A DNA stretch of 64,000 bases from Polynucleobacter hallstattensis (GCF_018881835.1 NZ_JACVPO010000001.1:1166852-1230851); one strand, 5' to 3'; positions 1 through 10,121 are shown, counted from the first letter of the stretch. Notes: generated by a model from the letters alone, not told the origin. A program made the numbers and translations.

Positions 1-1013
1 AGCGGTTCTCCAAAAATAAAGAGAGCGATCGCACATGGCGCTGCCAATAAAAAGGTGAGTTGCAACCCCCAAATTAACAGTTCACCCGCATGCACCAAAT
101 CATTTTTTGCGTTTGCTTTGCTCAAGCTCGGTAGCAAGACCGTTCCCAGCGCTACCCCCAAAAGGGCTGTTGGAAATTCCATGAGGCGATCAGCATAAGA
201 GAGCCAAGATACGCTACCTGTTTGTAAACGAGAAGCAATATTGGTATTAATGATGAGAGAAATCTGGGCGACCGAAACTGCAAACACAGCAGGCCCCATT
301 AATTTCATGACACGACGTGCATCCGGATTTTTAAATGCCGCTGTAATTGCCCCGGGTAGCAGTCCTACTCTTGGAAGTAAGCCCAATTGAGCGAGGGCTG
401 GAACTTGAATGGCTAGCTGTAATACGCCTCCTAAGAGCACGCCGATACTCAGAGCATAAATCGGCTGATCTAGGTGGGGTGCCAAAAAGATGGCACTACC
501 GATTAGGGCTAAATTGAGTAAAACTGGAGTAAATGCTGGAATGGCAAAACGGCCAAAGGTATTGAGGATCCCCGCAGAGAGGGAAACCATCGAAATAAGA
601 CCAATGTAAGGGAACATGATGCGGGTCATGACTACGCTTGCCTCATAGGCTTGGCCGCCCTCAAATCCCGTAGCAATCACCAGAATCAACAGAGGGGCGC
701 CGATAACCCCCAGGACTACCGTTAGCAGTAGGGCCCAAAATAAGAGCGTGGCAACAGCATTTACGAGGATTTGGGACTGTTTTACATCCCCTTGACTGGA
801 GATTTCTCCCAAAATGGGCACAAATGCTTGAGAAAAGGCCCCTTCAGCGAAGAGTCTACGTAGCAAATTGGGCAGTCTGAAGGCTACATTAAAGGCGTCA
901 GTCCACTCAGAAGCTCCAAAACTACGGGCAATCAGGGTCTCCCGAAGTAGTCCAGTAATTCGGGAGAGCATGGTGAGGGAGCTGACCTTAGCGGCAGCTG
1001 AAAGCAGATTCAT
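1..1013 (-). CDS. murJ: Lipid II flippase MurJ (MviN), 3' end cut by window edge
   Basis: Only the first 337 codons are visible; the reading frame runs off position 1. The protein begins MNLLSAAAKVSSLTMLSRI and continues with the typical MurJ N-terminal region (TGLVRETLIARSFG-like segment, then RLPNLLRRLFAEGAFSQAF), followed by several long hydrophobic segments. MurJ is an inner-membrane MOP-superfamily protein that flips lipid II to the periplasm for peptidoglycan synthesis. The start codon is at 1011-1013. It is divergent from rpsT, an arrangement I recall as common in betaproteobacteria. The family is about 510 residues, so roughly the last third is missing. Confidence 0.93.
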   Translation of the reverse strand, partial: MNLLSAAAKVSSLTMLSRITGLLRETLIARSFGASEWTDAFNVAFRLPNLLRRLFAEGAFSQAFVPILGEISSQGDVKQSQILVNAVATLLFWALLLTVVLGVIGAPLLILVIATGFEGGQAYEASVVMTRIMFPYIGLISMVSLSAGILNTFGRFAIPAFTPVLLNLALIGSAIFLAPHLDQPIYALSIGVLLGGVLQLAIQVPALAQLGLLPRVGLLPGAITAAFKNPDARRVMKLMGPAVFAVSVAQISLIINTNIASRLQTGSVSWLSYADRLMEFPTALLGVALGTVLLPSLSKANAKNDLVHAGELLIWGLQLTFLLAAPCAIALFIFGEP

Positions 1014-1166
1014 AGGCTAATTTTCCCCTATTTATCAAGCGGCTGGGCTTTTTTAGTCCTTTAATGTAAAATCTTGGGTTTTGGTGAGTCAGCTTACAAA
1101 TTTGGCGAACCCACACAGAATTTTAGTTAACCGTATTTTGTAATTTTTATATAGCAAGGTTTAAAG

Positions 1167-1433
1167 ATGGCCAATACCGCACAAGCGCGTAAACGCGCAC
1201 GGCAGGCAGTAAAACAGAATGAGCACAACTCTAGCTTGCGTTCAAAGCTTCGCACTTCCATCAAGGCAGTTCGCAAAGCAATTGAAACTGGCGACAAGGA
1301 TGCTGCTGCTAAAGTATTCGCAGCAACTCAGTCCACAATCGACAAGATTGCCGACAAAAAGATTGCTCACAAAAATACTGCATCACGTCAGAAGTCACGT
1401 TTGTCTGCAGCTATTAAGGCGATGGCAGCGTAA
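1167..1433 (+). CDS. rpsT: 30S ribosomal protein S20
   Basis: An 88-residue lysine- and arginine-rich protein beginning [19 protein letters not shown], the signature start of S20, with the usual alanine-rich end ([12 protein letters not shown]). Length matches the family (about 87 residues). S20 binds the 5' domain of 16S rRNA early in 30S assembly. The ATG follows an AAGG element by a few bases. A 153-bp AT-rich gap separates it from divergent murJ and must carry both promoters. A strong hairpin terminator follows at 1479, so it is probably a single-gene transcript. Confidence 0.98.
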   Translation: MANTAQARKRARQAVKQNEHNSSLRSKLRTSIKAVRKAIETGDKDAAAKVFAATQSTIDKIADKKIAHKNTASRQKSRLSAAIKAMAA

Positions 1434-1478
1434 GACTTTTATAGATTTAGGCAGACTCTAAAGTAATTTAGGTCTAAG

Positions 1479-1509
1479 CCCGCTCCTTATCAGAGCGGGT
1501 TTTTGTTTT
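1479..1509 (+). terminator. Rho-independent terminator of rpsT
   Basis: Perfect 7-bp stem CCCGCTC/GAGCGGG (1479-1485 and 1493-1499), a 7-nt loop, then TTTTTGTTTTT. Its T tract abuts the stop codon of the convergent DUF3579 gene. Confidence 0.93.
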
Positions 1510-1823
1510 TAGGGCTGGGATCGCGGTTTCGGTTCGAATTCGCAGGCTTCTTCGATTGGCAGGCAATTGTCTTTGGCAAAGTTGATGACAAAGTCGAGCG
1601 CTCTCGGATCGAGGTCTCTTAGTCTGGTATCAATAACAACGCAGGTTACTTTTGCAATAACCACTGGTCTGGCATAAGGTGAGTAAGTAAAGCGGGGATC
1701 ACCAGCATCGCCTGGTGGGCGAAAAGTGGCCATTACCCCGCAAAGACGTTCGGCCCAGTCGCTAGGTCGAAAAGGTTTGCCAGAGGTTGTAATGCCTTGA
1801 ATGAAAAGCTTTTTGTGGTTCAA
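1509..1823 (-). CDS. DUF3579 family protein
   Basis: A 104-residue soluble protein starting MNHKKLFIQGITTSGKPFRPSDWAERL and containing RFTYSPYARPV; I recognise this as the DUF3579 family of betaproteobacteria, which commonly sits between rpsT and argF. There is no signal peptide or membrane segment. The sequence pattern suggests a small alpha/beta fold, but no catalytic motif can be named and the function is unknown. The gene runs convergent to rpsT and ends inside the rpsT terminator T tract. Confidence 0.85.
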   Translation of the reverse strand: MNHKKLFIQGITTSGKPFRPSDWAERLCGVMATFRPPGDAGDPRFTYSPYARPVVIAKVTCVVIDTRLRDLDPRALDFVINFAKDNCLPIEEACEFEPKPRSQP

Positions 1824-1974
1824 GTTGGCGTAGAAATCGTAGTAAGGAATCGGTGTTACTTAGACCTTAGCTTAACAGTCTGCGAAGGCCCTAGGATAAC
1901 TTTAGGAACTATTTTCGTGCAGTTCGATGCCCCAAACAATAATGCAAGCTAAAACTCTAGTAGAAAGCTCAAAA

Positions 1975-2922
1975 ATGACATCTTTGGCAAAGCCCCAAGT
2001 GCCCGGCCAGGTTAAGCATTACTTGCAGTTTGCCGACCTGACGCGTAAAGAATATGACTATCTCCTCAAGCGCTCTGCTTGGCTTAAGACGAAGTTCAAA
2101 AGTTACGAGACTTGGCACCCCTTGCACGATCGCACTCTAGCAATGATTTTTGAGAAGCATTCAACTCGTACCCGCCTTTCTTTTGAGGCGGGCATACACC
2201 AGCTTGGTGGTCATGCTGTATACCTCAATACCCGAGATACCCAGTTAGGTCGTGGCGAGCCTGTGGAGGATGCTGCGCAGGTGATTTCCAGGATGACGGA
2301 CATCATCATGATCCGTACTTTTGGCCAAGAGATTATTGAGCGCTTTGCCGCTAATTCTCGAGTGCCTGTGATCAACGGCCTTACAAACGAATACCATCCT
2401 TGCCAAGTCTTGGCCGATATCTTTACTTTTGTAGAGGCCCGCGGTGCCATCCAAGGGAAAACAGTTGCTTGGGTAGGTGATGCCAACAACATGGCCTATA
2501 CCTGGATTCAGGCGGCAGAATGTTTGGATTTTCAAATTCGCTTCTCCGCCCCTAGTGGATATCAGCTGGATAGTTCCAGATTGACCGAGAGGGCTTTAAA
2601 GCATCTGACGATTTGCGCTGATCCAAAGGATGCTTGTAAAGGTGCCGATTTAGTCACCACTGATGTGTGGACTAGCATGGGCTACGAAGATGAAAATACT
2701 TCTCGTATGACTGCTTTTAAAGACTGGATGGTCGATGAAGAGCTAATGGCCTTAGCAAAACCAGAGGCTTTGTTCATGCATTGCTTGCCGGCGCATCGTG
2801 GTGAAGAGGTTTCTGCAGAAGTGATTGATGGCCCTCAAAGCATCGTTTGGGAAGAGGCCGAAAACCGTTTGCATGTTCAAAAGGCCTTAATGGAGTACTT
2901 ACTCTGTGGCCGTTTGGATTAA
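1975..2922 (+). CDS. argF: Ornithine carbamoyltransferase
   Basis: Joins carbamoyl phosphate to ornithine to give citrulline in arginine synthesis. Counted from the chosen ATG (315 residues), the carbamoyl-phosphate loop STRTR is at 63-67, HPCQ at 141-144 and the ornithine-site HCLPAHR at 269-275. All hallmark residues of the family are present. The frame opens further upstream, at ATG 1927, which would add 16 residues with little similarity to the family. I prefer 1975, but neither start has a convincing Shine-Dalgarno. The gene precedes argG by 58 bp, so the last two arginine steps but one are co-oriented and may be co-transcribed. Confidence 0.96.
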   Translation: MTSLAKPQVPGQVKHYLQFADLTRKEYDYLLKRSAWLKTKFKSYETWHPLHDRTLAMIFEKHSTRTRLSFEAGIHQLGGHAVYLNTRDTQLGRGEPVEDAAQVISRMTDIIMIRTFGQEIIERFAANSRVPVINGLTNEYHPCQVLADIFTFVEARGAIQGKTVAWVGDANNMAYTWIQAAECLDFQIRFSAPSGYQLDSSRLTERALKHLTICADPKDACKGADLVTTDVWTSMGYEDENTSRMTAFKDWMVDEELMALAKPEALFMHCLPAHRGEEVSAEVIDGPQSIVWEEAENRLHVQKALMEYLLCGRLD

Positions 2923-2980
2923 TTGTTTAAGTAATTTATCTTGGTTCTTTATTGATTCATTTTTTGATTGAATAGAAATT

Positions 2981-4210
2981 ATGTCTGATATTAAAAAAGT
3001 AGTTTTAGCGTATTCCGGCGGTCTTGATACCAGTGTGATTCTCAAATGGCTTCAAGATACCTATCAATGTGAGATCGTTACTTTCACAGCTGACTTAGGT
3101 CAGGGTGAAGAGTTGGAGCCGGCACGCGCCAAAGCGCTGCAGTTTGGCATCAAGCCAGAAAATATCTTTATCGACGACTTGCGTGAAGAGTTTGTACGTG
3201 ACTTTGTGTTTCCCATGTTCCGCGCCAATACGATTTACGAAGGCGAGTACCTTTTGGGTACCTCCATCGCGCGTCCGTTGATTGCTAAGCGTCAAATTGA
3301 AATTGCTCGCGCGACTGGTGCGGACTCTGTATCGCATGGCGCCACTGGTAAAGGTAATGACCAAGTACGTTTTGAGTTGGGCTATTACGCCCTTGAGCCA
3401 GGAATTAAAGTAATTGCACCATGGCGCGAGTGGGATTTACTCTCTCGTGAAAAACTCATGGCCTATGCAGAAAAGCATGGCATCCCAGTAGAGATGAAGC
3501 ATAAGCAAGGTGGCTCACCATATTCTATGGATGCCAACTTATTGCACATCAGTTATGAAGGCCGTCATCTCGAAAACCCGAATGCTGAAGCAGAAGAATC
3601 TATGTGGCGTTGGACGGTATCTCCTGAAAAAGCTCCAGATGCCCCAGAAATTATTGAAATTGAATTCCGTTCCGGTGATCCGGTGGCAATTAATGGCAAA
3701 GCCTATAAGCCACATGAGTTATTAGCTGAACTCAATCGCATCGGCGGCATGCATGGCATTGGTCGTCTTGACTTGGTTGAGAACCGCTTTGTAGGTATGA
3801 AGAGCCGTGGCTGCTATGAAACCCCTGGCGGCACTATCTTGTTAAAAGCGCACCGCGGTATTGAGAGTATTACTTTAGACCGTGAAGTAGCTCACCTCAA
3901 GGATGACCTGATGCCACGTTACGCAAGCCTGATCTATAACGGCCTGTGGTGGGCGCCAGAGCGTCTGGCTCTGCAAACCTTAATCGATCACACGCAACAA
4001 ATGGTGAACGGTGTTGTGCGTCTGAAGCTCTACAAAGGATCTGTCTCTGTGATCTCGCGCGATTCAGCGAATACTTTGTTTGATCAGACTATCGCCACCT
4101 TTGATGATGATGGCGGTGCGTATAACCAGGCCGATGCGGGTGGATTTATTAAGCTTAATGCTTTGCGTATGCGGATTGCTGAAACTGCAAGACGTAAGCG
4201 TGCTAAATAA
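2981..4210 (+). CDS. argG: Argininosuccinate synthase
   Basis: A 409-residue enzyme that condenses citrulline and aspartate with ATP to give argininosuccinate. The N-type ATP pyrophosphatase loop is at residues 10-18 (AYSGGLDTS). Further conserved blocks include [15 protein letters not shown] and [13 protein letters not shown]. Length fits the short-form ArgG (about 400-410 residues). It follows argF in the same direction, consistent with an arginine unit. The ATG lies in an AT-rich context without an obvious Shine-Dalgarno. Confidence 0.98.
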   Translation: MSDIKKVVLAYSGGLDTSVILKWLQDTYQCEIVTFTADLGQGEELEPARAKALQFGIKPENIFIDDLREEFVRDFVFPMFRANTIYEGEYLLGTSIARPLIAKRQIEIARATGADSVSHGATGKGNDQVRFELGYYALEPGIKVIAPWREWDLLSREKLMAYAEKHGIPVEMKHKQGGSPYSMDANLLHISYEGRHLENPNAEAEESMWRWTVSPEKAPDAPEIIEIEFRSGDPVAINGKAYKPHELLAELNRIGGMHGIGRLDLVENRFVGMKSRGCYETPGGTILLKAHRGIESITLDREVAHLKDDLMPRYASLIYNGLWWAPERLALQTLIDHTQQMVNGVVRLKLYKGSVSVISRDSANTLFDQTIATFDDDGGAYNQADAGGFIKLNALRMRIAETARRKRAK

Positions 4211-4250
4211 TTCAGATAAAACAACCAACTAGTAATTCAGATTAGAAAGA

Positions 4251-4562
4251 ATGAAGATGCAATTTGATCAAGTTTCTGTAGGCAAAAAAGCCAATGTATT
4301 TTTCGATGGTAAGTGCGTATCTCATACCGTGACTTTGCCAAACGGCGTTCGTAAATCTGTTGGCGTTGTATTGCCAAGTACTTTACGTTTTGACCTCAGC
4401 ACTAAAGAAATCATGGAAGTGGTTGACGGTAATGCGTTTGTCAGTATTAACGGCGCCCCAGAAGTCGAGTTCAAGGCGGGCCAAAGCTGGGAAGTAGCAA
4501 AAGGGGGTTATTTCATCATTCGTGCCGAATCTCCAGTGCACTATGTTTGTCACTTTGAATAA
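4251..4562 (+). CDS. ppnP: Pyrimidine/purine nucleoside phosphorylase PpnP
   Basis: A 103-residue small cupin-like protein (former DUF1255/YaiE). Recognisable blocks are NVFFDGKCVSHTVTLPNG, GVVLPSTLRFDLSTKEIMEV and FKAGQSWEVAKGGYFII. The E. coli family member phosphorolyses a broad set of nucleosides. The start at 4251 has AGAAAG just upstream; a second in-frame ATG two codons later is possible. It lies 40 bp after argG and ends before a strong terminator, so it may be the last gene of the argFG transcript. Confidence 0.9.
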   Translation: MKMQFDQVSVGKKANVFFDGKCVSHTVTLPNGVRKSVGVVLPSTLRFDLSTKEIMEVVDGNAFVSINGAPEVEFKAGQSWEVAKGGYFIIRAESPVHYVCHFE

Positions 4563-4606
4563 GTAGGCTGATAAGCAAGATGTTAATGCTGCTTGCGCCC
4601 AAAATA

Positions 4607-4634
4607 AAACGCAGACCTGAGTCTGCGTTTTTTG
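4607..4634 (+). terminator. Rho-independent terminator after ppnP
   Basis: Stem ACGCAGAC/GTCTGCGT with a 4-nt loop and a T6 run. The A-rich left flank means it could also stop minus-strand transcription from the DUF192 gene. Confidence 0.92.
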
Positions 4635-4656
4635 TTTTATGGCTAGGATCACCCTC

Positions 4657-5112
4657 TTATTTTTTAGGAAGCCCTTGAATGACTGTGCCAGGCACGATGA
4701 CTCTCTCGGAGAACCACTGCTTATTCATCTCAAGTGCATAACGTACTGCTGCCTTAGGACAGTGGTTGTTAGTAGTTTCCGCTTGCATCTCTTCGATATT
4801 CACAATCTTGCCATCATCAGCAATGAAGGCAATCGATAGGGGAATCTTTGTGTTGTTCATCCAGAAGCAATGCCCTGCTTTTTGCTCGAAGATAAAAAGC
4901 ATGCCAGAGTTCGTGGGCATGCTGGTGCGATTCATGAGTCCAACCTCACGCGCTTTAGGTGTATCAGCTAACTCTGCCTGAATGCGATAGATCCCAGTTT
5001 TGAGCTCAATCATTGGCAAGCCAACATTCTGCTGGGCAAACGCGGTGCTTAAAAAGATCCCAGCAATCGCTGCAAGTGAAAAGATCAATTTTTTGATATT
5101 GGGTGAGCGCAT
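4657..5112 (-). CDS. Exported DUF192 family protein
   Basis: A 151-residue protein with a clear signal peptide (KKLIFSLAAIAGIFLSTAFA, cleavage after AFA, about residue 26) and a DUF192 domain: EVGLMNRTSMPTNSGMLFIF, then CFWMNNTKIPLSIAFI. The family is small, mostly periplasmic or secreted, and of unknown function. The frame is open to 5202, but that longer form would be translated through the cold-shock gene terminator, so I choose the ATG at 5110-5112, which begins a normal signal peptide (MRSPNIKK). Confidence 0.88.
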   Translation of the reverse strand: MRSPNIKKLIFSLAAIAGIFLSTAFAQQNVGLPMIELKTGIYRIQAELADTPKAREVGLMNRTSMPTNSGMLFIFEQKAGHCFWMNNTKIPLSIAFIADDGKIVNIEEMQAETTNNHCPKAAVRYALEMNKQWFSERVIVPGTVIQGLPKK

Positions 5113-5183
5113 AGTGTTTTGATTGGTGGGTGTGAGTGAAGCTAATTTTAAGGCAGGGCTAGTAAGACAAGAAAATGTAGGCG

Positions 5184-5216
5184 AAAAAAAACCCAGGAAC
5201 AAGTCCTGGGTTTTAG
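5184..5216 (-). terminator. Terminator of the cold-shock gene
   Basis: Stem CCCAGGA/TCCTGGG (5192-5198 and 5204-5210) with an A8 run on the plus strand, which reads as T8 on the minus strand, just beyond the csp stop codon. It lies between csp and the DUF192 gene. Confidence 0.88.
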
Positions 5217-5233
5217 TAATGATCTAAAGCAGA

Positions 5234-5437
5234 TTAAGCTGCTTGGATATTAGTAGCTTGTTTGCCCTTAGGACCTTGGGTAATATCAAACGTTACCTTT
5301 TGGTTTTCCTTGAGTGTTTTAAACCCAGGCATTGTGATTGCGCTGAAATGCGCAAACAACTCTTCTTCACCATCATCAGGTTTGATAAAGCCAAAACCTT
5401 TTGCATCATTGAACCACTTAACAATTCCGGTCGCCAT
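5234..5437 (-). CDS. Cold-shock domain protein (CspA family)
   Basis: A 67-residue single cold-shock domain with RNP1 (KGFGFIKP, about residues 13-20) and an RNP2-like block ([10 protein letters not shown], about 25-34). Such proteins are OB-fold single-strand RNA/DNA chaperones. The start has a good Shine-Dalgarno (GGAG, 7 nt upstream). Its own terminator follows. The RNP2 block reads LFAHFSAI instead of the usual VFVHFSAI, a mild difference. The exact paralogue cannot be named. Confidence 0.95.
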   Translation of the reverse strand: MATGIVKWFNDAKGFGFIKPDDGEEELFAHFSAITMPGFKTLKENQKVTFDITQGPKGKQATNIQAA

Positions 5438-5454
5438 GCGAACTCCATTACATA

Positions 5455-5620
5455 AACTTAAAACAACCGTGATGAGGGTGAATACTTTTTAATCAGTCTC
5501 GCTCTACAACACGCCTAAATAGGACTTCAAATGAAGCCTACCCCCTGATTGTTTGCCCTTTATGGTGGGGTGTCAAGGGGGTGGGTAAATATAGTTACTA
5601 TTTAACCCCCCTTTTTTTAT
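5455..5620 (+). ncRNA. Candidate structured RNA or orphan terminator upstream of clpS
   Basis: No protein-coding gene explains this stretch. On the plus strand it contains a hairpin around 5519-5540 (AGGACTTCA/TGAAGCCT), a C-rich/G-rich pairing segment (about 5540-5580) and, at 5577-5618, an imperfect GGGTAAATA/TATTTAACCC hairpin with one bulge followed by CCC and T7. The last looks like an intrinsic terminator on the plus strand, yet no plus-strand gene ends here. Either a small RNA is made, or the structures belong to the 5' leader of the minus-strand cold-shock gene. Confidence 0.35.
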
Positions 5621-5709
5621 CGAAAAACGCCCCAATATAGTGTTTAAGGCACTTTCTGGATGGTTTTTATGCAACAAAGCTGCCGAATCCTAATTTTCAC
5701 ATCTGTGTT

Positions 5710-5715
5710 TAGAAT
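5710..5715 (+). promoter_or_regulatory. Predicted -10 box of clpS (leaderless start)
   Basis: TAGAAT ends 7 nt before the clpS ATG and no Shine-Dalgarno is present, so transcription would begin at or next to the A of the start codon. No good -35 hexamer is visible. Confidence 0.5.
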
Positions 5716-5722
5716 GTTTCAT

Positions 5723-6070
5723 ATGAGTCGTACAACGAAAAATCCAACGGTTGGCAATCCAAACAACCCCCACATTGAGGACACCATTCTTCTCGAAAAG
5801 CAGGCCGAGAAATTAAAGTCGCCTTCGATGTATAAAGTTTTACTATTAAATGACGATTACACGCCAATGGAATTTGTGGTGATGGTCATTCAGGAGTATT
5901 TTAATAAGGATCATGAGACGGCTACACGGATCATGTTGCAGGTTCATTTGGTTGGTAAAGGTATTTGCGGTTTATTTACACGTGATGTTGCAGCAACAAA
6001 AGTGCATCAAGTTATCGAGCTCTCCCGCGAAGCGGGTCACCCACTACAGTGCACTATGGAGGAAGCATGA
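5723..6070 (+). CDS. clpS: ATP-dependent Clp protease adaptor ClpS
   Basis: A 115-residue adaptor that binds N-degron substrates and delivers them to ClpA-ClpP. The conserved core [17 protein letters not shown] is followed by [16 protein letters not shown], both typical of ClpS. The start MSRTTKNP is chosen because the more upstream part of the frame is hydrophobic and unlike the family, and because a -10 box sits 7 nt upstream. The stop codon overlaps the clpA ATG, so the adaptor and its unfoldase are translationally coupled. Confidence 0.96.
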   Translation: MSRTTKNPTVGNPNNPHIEDTILLEKQAEKLKSPSMYKVLLLNDDYTPMEFVVMVIQEYFNKDHETATRIMLQVHLVGKGICGLFTRDVAATKVHQVIELSREAGHPLQCTMEEA

Positions 6071-8373
6071 TTGCCCAGGAATTAGAAGTAAGTTTGCACA
6101 TGGCGTTTGTTGATGCGCGAGCTTCAAGACATGAATTTATTACGGTGGAGCATTTGCTTGCCGCCTTACTTGACAATGCGACCGCAGTGGAGGTTTTAAA
6201 AGCCTGTGCTGTCAATATTGCTGAGCTTCGTGCCCAGCTCAAAAATTTTATTAACGACAATACGCCTGTGGTTCCGGGTAACGATGAAGTTGATACCCAG
6301 CCAACTCTGGGTTTTCAGCGCGTGATCCAACGCGCCATCATGCATGTGCAATCCACTTCAAATGGGAAGAAAGAAGTTACGGGGGCGAATGTACTCGTAG
6401 CTATCTTTGGTGAAAAAGATTCTCATGCGGTGTATTTCTTGCAGCAGCAAGGCGTCACTCGTTTGGATGTAGTGAACTTTATTAGCCACGGTGTACGTAA
6501 AGATCAAGCTGAGAATGTGAAGCCCGCTGAGGCCACCCAAGAGACCGAGGATGCGTCGTCTGGCGGCAAGGAAAGTCCTTTAGAGCAATACACCCAGAAC
6601 CTCAATGTACTAGCTAAGCAGGGCAAGATTGATCCCCTGATTGGCCGCGATAGTGAAGTCGAGCGCGTGATTCAGGTGCTGTGCCGTCGTCGTAAAAATA
6701 ATCCCCTATTGGTGGGTGAGGCAGGCGTGGGTAAGACTGCGATTGCTGAAGGTTTAGCTTGGAGAATTGTGAAGGGTGATGTCCCTGAGATCTTGGCTGA
6801 TGCCACAGTCTACTCATTAGATATGGGCGCGCTATTAGCGGGTACTAAGTACCGCGGAGATTTTGAGCAACGCTTGAAGAGTGTTCTTAAGTCTTTAAAA
6901 GACAGCGCCCATGGTGTTCTATTTATTGATGAGATTCATACCTTAATTGGTGCGGGTGCTGCATCGGGTGGCACATTGGATGCGAGCAATTTACTAAAGC
7001 CTGCGCTATCAAATGGCCAGCTCAAGTGTATCGGTGCAACTACCTTTACTGAGTACCGGGGCATTTTTGAAAAAGATGCCGCATTGTCACGTCGATTCCA
7101 GAAAGTCGATGTGGTTGAGCCCACTGTCGATCAGACCGTGCAAATCTTGCGTGGTTTGAAGTCACGCTTCGAAGAACACCACGGCGTTAAGTACGCTTCC
7201 GCAGCTTTGGTAGCCGCAGCTGAATTATCTTCTCGTTATATCAATGATCGCCATTTGCCAGATAAAGCAATTGATGTGATTGATGAGGCAGGTGCAGCGC
7301 AACGCATCTTGCCAAAGTCCAAACAGAAGAAAACTATTGGTCGTCCAGAGATTGAAGAGATCGTAGCGAAGATTGCCCGTATACCGCCACAATCTGTAAC
7401 GGTGGATGATCGTAGCAAGCTGCAAACATTAGATCGAGATATTAAAAGTGTGGTGTTTGGTCAAGATCCTGCCATTGAGGCTCTAGCGAGCGCAATTAAG
7501 ATGACTCGTGCTGGACTTGGCAAAATCGATAGACCGATTGGTTCATTCCTGTTCTCGGGTCCAACTGGTGTGGGTAAGACAGAGGTTGCTAAGCAGCTCG
7601 CCTATATTTTAGGTATCGAACTTCTCCGCTTTGATATGTCTGAGTATATGGAGCGTCATGCTGTCAGTCGCTTAATTGGTGCCCCTCCAGGATATGTAGG
7701 CTTTGATCAAGGTGGTTTACTCACTGAGGCTGTTAACAAGAAGCCGCATTGCGTTCTCCTACTTGATGAGGTTGAAAAAGCGCATCCAGACATTTTCAAT
7801 ATTCTCTTGCAGGTCATGGATCATGGCACTCTCACGGATAATAACGGTCGCAAGACTGACTTCCGTAACGTCATCATCATCATGACAACGAATGCTGGTG
7901 CAGAAGCAATGCAGAAGTCCACCATCGGCTTTACTAATGCGCGTGAGTCTGGTGATGAGATGGCGGATATCAAGAAGTTCTTCACGCCAGAATTCCGTAA
8001 TCGTTTAGATGCGATTGTTTCTTTCAAGGCGCTTGATGAGACCATCATCATGCGTGTGGTGGATAAGTTCTTGATGCAGTTAGAAGAGCAACTCCATGAG
8101 AAGAAGGTGGATGCTACATTTAGTTCGGCATTGCGTGCCCATTTGGCTAAACATGGTTTTGACCCGCTCATGGGCGCAAGACCAATGCAGCGAATCATTC
8201 AAGATACGGTACGTAAAGCACTTGCTGACGAATTACTATTTGGCAAGTTGGCGCAGGGTGGTCACGTGGATGTCGATATTGACGCTGATGGTAAGGTTCA
8301 ACTTCAGTTTGATGCTCCAGCAATACCCGGTAAGCGGCCAAAAGCTGATGTAGCTCCGGTCGAGGAGATTTAA
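6067..8373 (+). CDS. clpA: ATP-dependent Clp protease ATP-binding subunit ClpA
   Basis: A 768-residue AAA+ unfoldase partner of ClpP. It has the Clp N-domain (about 1-145), D1 Walker A GEAGVGKT at 217-224, Walker B LFIDE at 285-289, and D2 Walker A GPTGVGKT at 498-505 followed by [15 protein letters not shown]. The ATG at 6067 is preceded by a strong GGAGGA (6058-6063) and overlaps the clpS stop (ATGA). An in-frame ATG at 6049 lies inside clpS without such a site. Domain order and length match E. coli ClpA (758 residues). A terminator follows. Confidence 0.98.
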   Translation: MIAQELEVSLHMAFVDARASRHEFITVEHLLAALLDNATAVEVLKACAVNIAELRAQLKNFINDNTPVVPGNDEVDTQPTLGFQRVIQRAIMHVQSTSNGKKEVTGANVLVAIFGEKDSHAVYFLQQQGVTRLDVVNFISHGVRKDQAENVKPAEATQETEDASSGGKESPLEQYTQNLNVLAKQGKIDPLIGRDSEVERVIQVLCRRRKNNPLLVGEAGVGKTAIAEGLAWRIVKGDVPEILADATVYSLDMGALLAGTKYRGDFEQRLKSVLKSLKDSAHGVLFIDEIHTLIGAGAASGGTLDASNLLKPALSNGQLKCIGATTFTEYRGIFEKDAALSRRFQKVDVVEPTVDQTVQILRGLKSRFEEHHGVKYASAALVAAAELSSRYINDRHLPDKAIDVIDEAGAAQRILPKSKQKKTIGRPEIEEIVAKIARIPPQSVTVDDRSKLQTLDRDIKSVVFGQDPAIEALASAIKMTRAGLGKIDRPIGSFLFSGPTGVGKTEVAKQLAYILGIELLRFDMSEYMERHAVSRLIGAPPGYVGFDQGGLLTEAVNKKPHCVLLLDEVEKAHPDIFNILLQVMDHGTLTDNNGRKTDFRNVIIIMTTNAGAEAMQKSTIGFTNARESGDEMADIKKFFTPEFRNRLDAIVSFKALDETIIMRVVDKFLMQLEEQLHEKKVDATFSSALRAHLAKHGFDPLMGARPMQRIIQDTVRKALADELLFGKLAQGGHVDVDIDADGKVQLQFDAPAIPGKRPKADVAPVEEI

Positions 8374-8380
8374 GGCAAAT

Positions 8381-8407
8381 AAAAAACCACCTACGGGTGG
8401 TTTTTTA
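8381..8407. terminator. Bidirectional terminator between clpA and dut
   Basis: Stem ACCACC/GGTGGT with a 4-nt loop, flanked by A6 on the left and T6 on the right, so it can serve both converging transcripts. Confidence 0.92.
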
Positions 8408-8431
8408 TTGGATAAGACTAAAGTATCTAAA

Positions 8432-8881
8432 TTAGCTACGACCTGTACTTCCAAAACCACCAGCCCCACGACTACTCTCAGTAAACTCTTCAACAACTTT
8501 GAGTTCTACCTGTTGTACTGGCATCACTACCAATTGCGCTAAGCGCTCCATGGGCTCTAATTTGAATGCTATAGAGCCACGATTCCAAGTGCTCACCATC
8601 AGTTGACCCTGGTAATCCGAATCGATTAATCCCACTAAATTACCAAGAACGATCCCATGCTTATGTCCAAGACCAGAGCGCGGCAAGATGAATGCGGCAT
8701 AACGTGGATCTTCTACATAAATCGCTAAACCCGTTGGAACGAGGACTGTTTGTCCAGGAGCAATTTCAATTGCTTGATCAATACAGGCGCGCAGATCTAA
8801 TCCAGCGCTTCCAGGGGTTCCATATGCAGGCAATTGATCGCGCATACGCTCATCGAGAATTTTGACTTGAAGTTGTTGCAT
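8432..8881 (-). CDS. dut: dUTP diphosphatase
   Basis: A 149-residue trimeric dUTPase that hydrolyses dUTP to dUMP, keeping uracil out of DNA. The family motifs are present in order: [31 protein letters not shown] and, at the C terminus, the glycine-rich [10 protein letters not shown] that closes over the active site. It is the last gene of the minus-strand run ribF-ileS-lspA-coaBC-dut and starts 19 bp after the coaBC stop; coaBC-dut is a frequent pairing in proteobacteria. Confidence 0.98.
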   Translation of the reverse strand: MQQLQVKILDERMRDQLPAYGTPGSAGLDLRACIDQAIEIAPGQTVLVPTGLAIYVEDPRYAAFILPRSGLGHKHGIVLGNLVGLIDSDYQGQLMVSTWNRGSIAFKLEPMERLAQLVVMPVQQVELKVVEEFTESSRGAGGFGSTGRS

Positions 8882-8900
8882 AAAATTTCCTAAAGCGAGA

Positions 8901-10112
8901 TTAAATTTTCTTGGCGACTAACTGAATCAGCTGACGTGCAAGCTGAAGCTTTTCGGCCTGAGCCATTTTCTTGCTACCACTTTCATCAACGATGAGTAGT
9001 TGGTTAAGATCGCTACCAAAGGTATCTGGACCAATATTACCGACAATCATCGGAATGCCTTTACGCTTGCGCTTTTCATCAGCATGCTTTTGGAGATCAG
9101 TAGACTCTGCTGCAAAGCCAACGCAGTAAGGATGCAACTTACCACCTTTAGTTTTGACCATTTTTGCTACATCAGCAAGAATATCTGGGTTGGCCACAAA
9201 TTCTAAATTTGGAGCTTGCTTACCTTGGCGCTTAATTTTTTCTTTAGCTGGCTTGGCAATGCCCCAATCAGCGACCGCAGCAACTGCAAAGAAGATATCG
9301 CAGTCAGTAGATTGCATGGTGGCTGTATGCATTTCTTTGGCACCGACCACATTAGTGCGGGTAATTTTTCCAGTTACCGCTAATGGCGTGGTGAGATCGC
9401 AGGGGCCTGCTACTAAGTGCACTTCTGCGCCAGCTTCAACAGCTGCGCGGGCAATGGCGAAGCCCATCTTGCCTGAACTACGATTGGTGATGCCACGCAC
9501 CGGATCAATCGCCTCAAAGGTAGGCCCAGCTGTAATCAGTACATGTTTTCCGAGGAGTGATTTCTTCTGAAAGAATGCTATGAGTTGTTCGGTAATTTCT
9601 ACGGGCTCAAGCATGCGCCCAAAGCCGACTTCACCACAGGCTTGGAATCCACTTGCAGGGCCGAGTAATGTGACTTTGTCTGCAATGAGTCGTTCTGCGC
9701 TTCTTTGTGTAGCTGCATGCTCCCACATTTGTTTGTTCATCGCGGGAGCTAACAGGAGCGGGCAATCTCTTGCTAGGCACAAAGTACTCAGCAAATCATC
9801 AGCTAATCCAAGGGAAAGTTTAGCCATGAGATCCGCACTTGCGGGCGCAATTAAAATTGCATCGGCAGCTCTAGAGAGTTCAATATGCGCCATATTGTTA
9901 GCAATGCTGCTATCCCATTGGCTTGTGTAAACGGGGTTACCAGTAAGTGCTTGCATGGTGACAGGCGTCACAAATTGCTGCGCAGCTTCTGTCATCACCA
10001 CTTGGACGCTGGCACCTTCTTGCATTAACTGGCGTGCTAGCTCTGCAGACTTATAGGCCGCAATGCCGCCAGAAATGCCGAGAATGATTTTCTTATTTAA
10101 AAGTGATTGCAT
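8901..10112 (-). CDS. coaBC: Bifunctional phosphopantothenoylcysteine decarboxylase/ligase
   Basis: A 403-residue fusion enzyme for two steps of coenzyme A synthesis. The N-terminal CoaC flavoprotein half shows [20 protein letters not shown], the substrate motif APAMNKQMW and the catalytic-cysteine block [11 protein letters not shown]. The C-terminal CoaB ligase half begins near [20 protein letters not shown] and contains [12 protein letters not shown]. Length equals the usual bifunctional form. It starts 9 bp after lspA in the same operon. Confidence 0.98.
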   Translation of the reverse strand: MQSLLNKKIILGISGGIAAYKSAELARQLMQEGASVQVVMTEAAQQFVTPVTMQALTGNPVYTSQWDSSIANNMAHIELSRAADAILIAPASADLMAKLSLGLADDLLSTLCLARDCPLLLAPAMNKQMWEHAATQRSAERLIADKVTLLGPASGFQACGEVGFGRMLEPVEITEQLIAFFQKKSLLGKHVLITAGPTFEAIDPVRGITNRSSGKMGFAIARAAVEAGAEVHLVAGPCDLTTPLAVTGKITRTNVVGAKEMHTATMQSTDCDIFFAVAAVADWGIAKPAKEKIKRQGKQAPNLEFVANPDILADVAKMVKTKGGKLHPYCVGFAAESTDLQKHADEKRKRKGIPMIVGNIGPDTFGSDLNQLLIVDESGSKKMAQAEKLQLARQLIQLVAKKI

Positions 10113-10121
10113 GGCGCCAGC

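Noticed and set aside
5113..5202. A longer start for the DUF192 protein
   Set aside because: It would begin within the csp terminator hairpin and place the signal peptide 30 residues inside.
8996..9930. Plus-strand open frames across coaBC
   Set aside because: They are antisense to a clearly conserved bifunctional enzyme and resemble no family.
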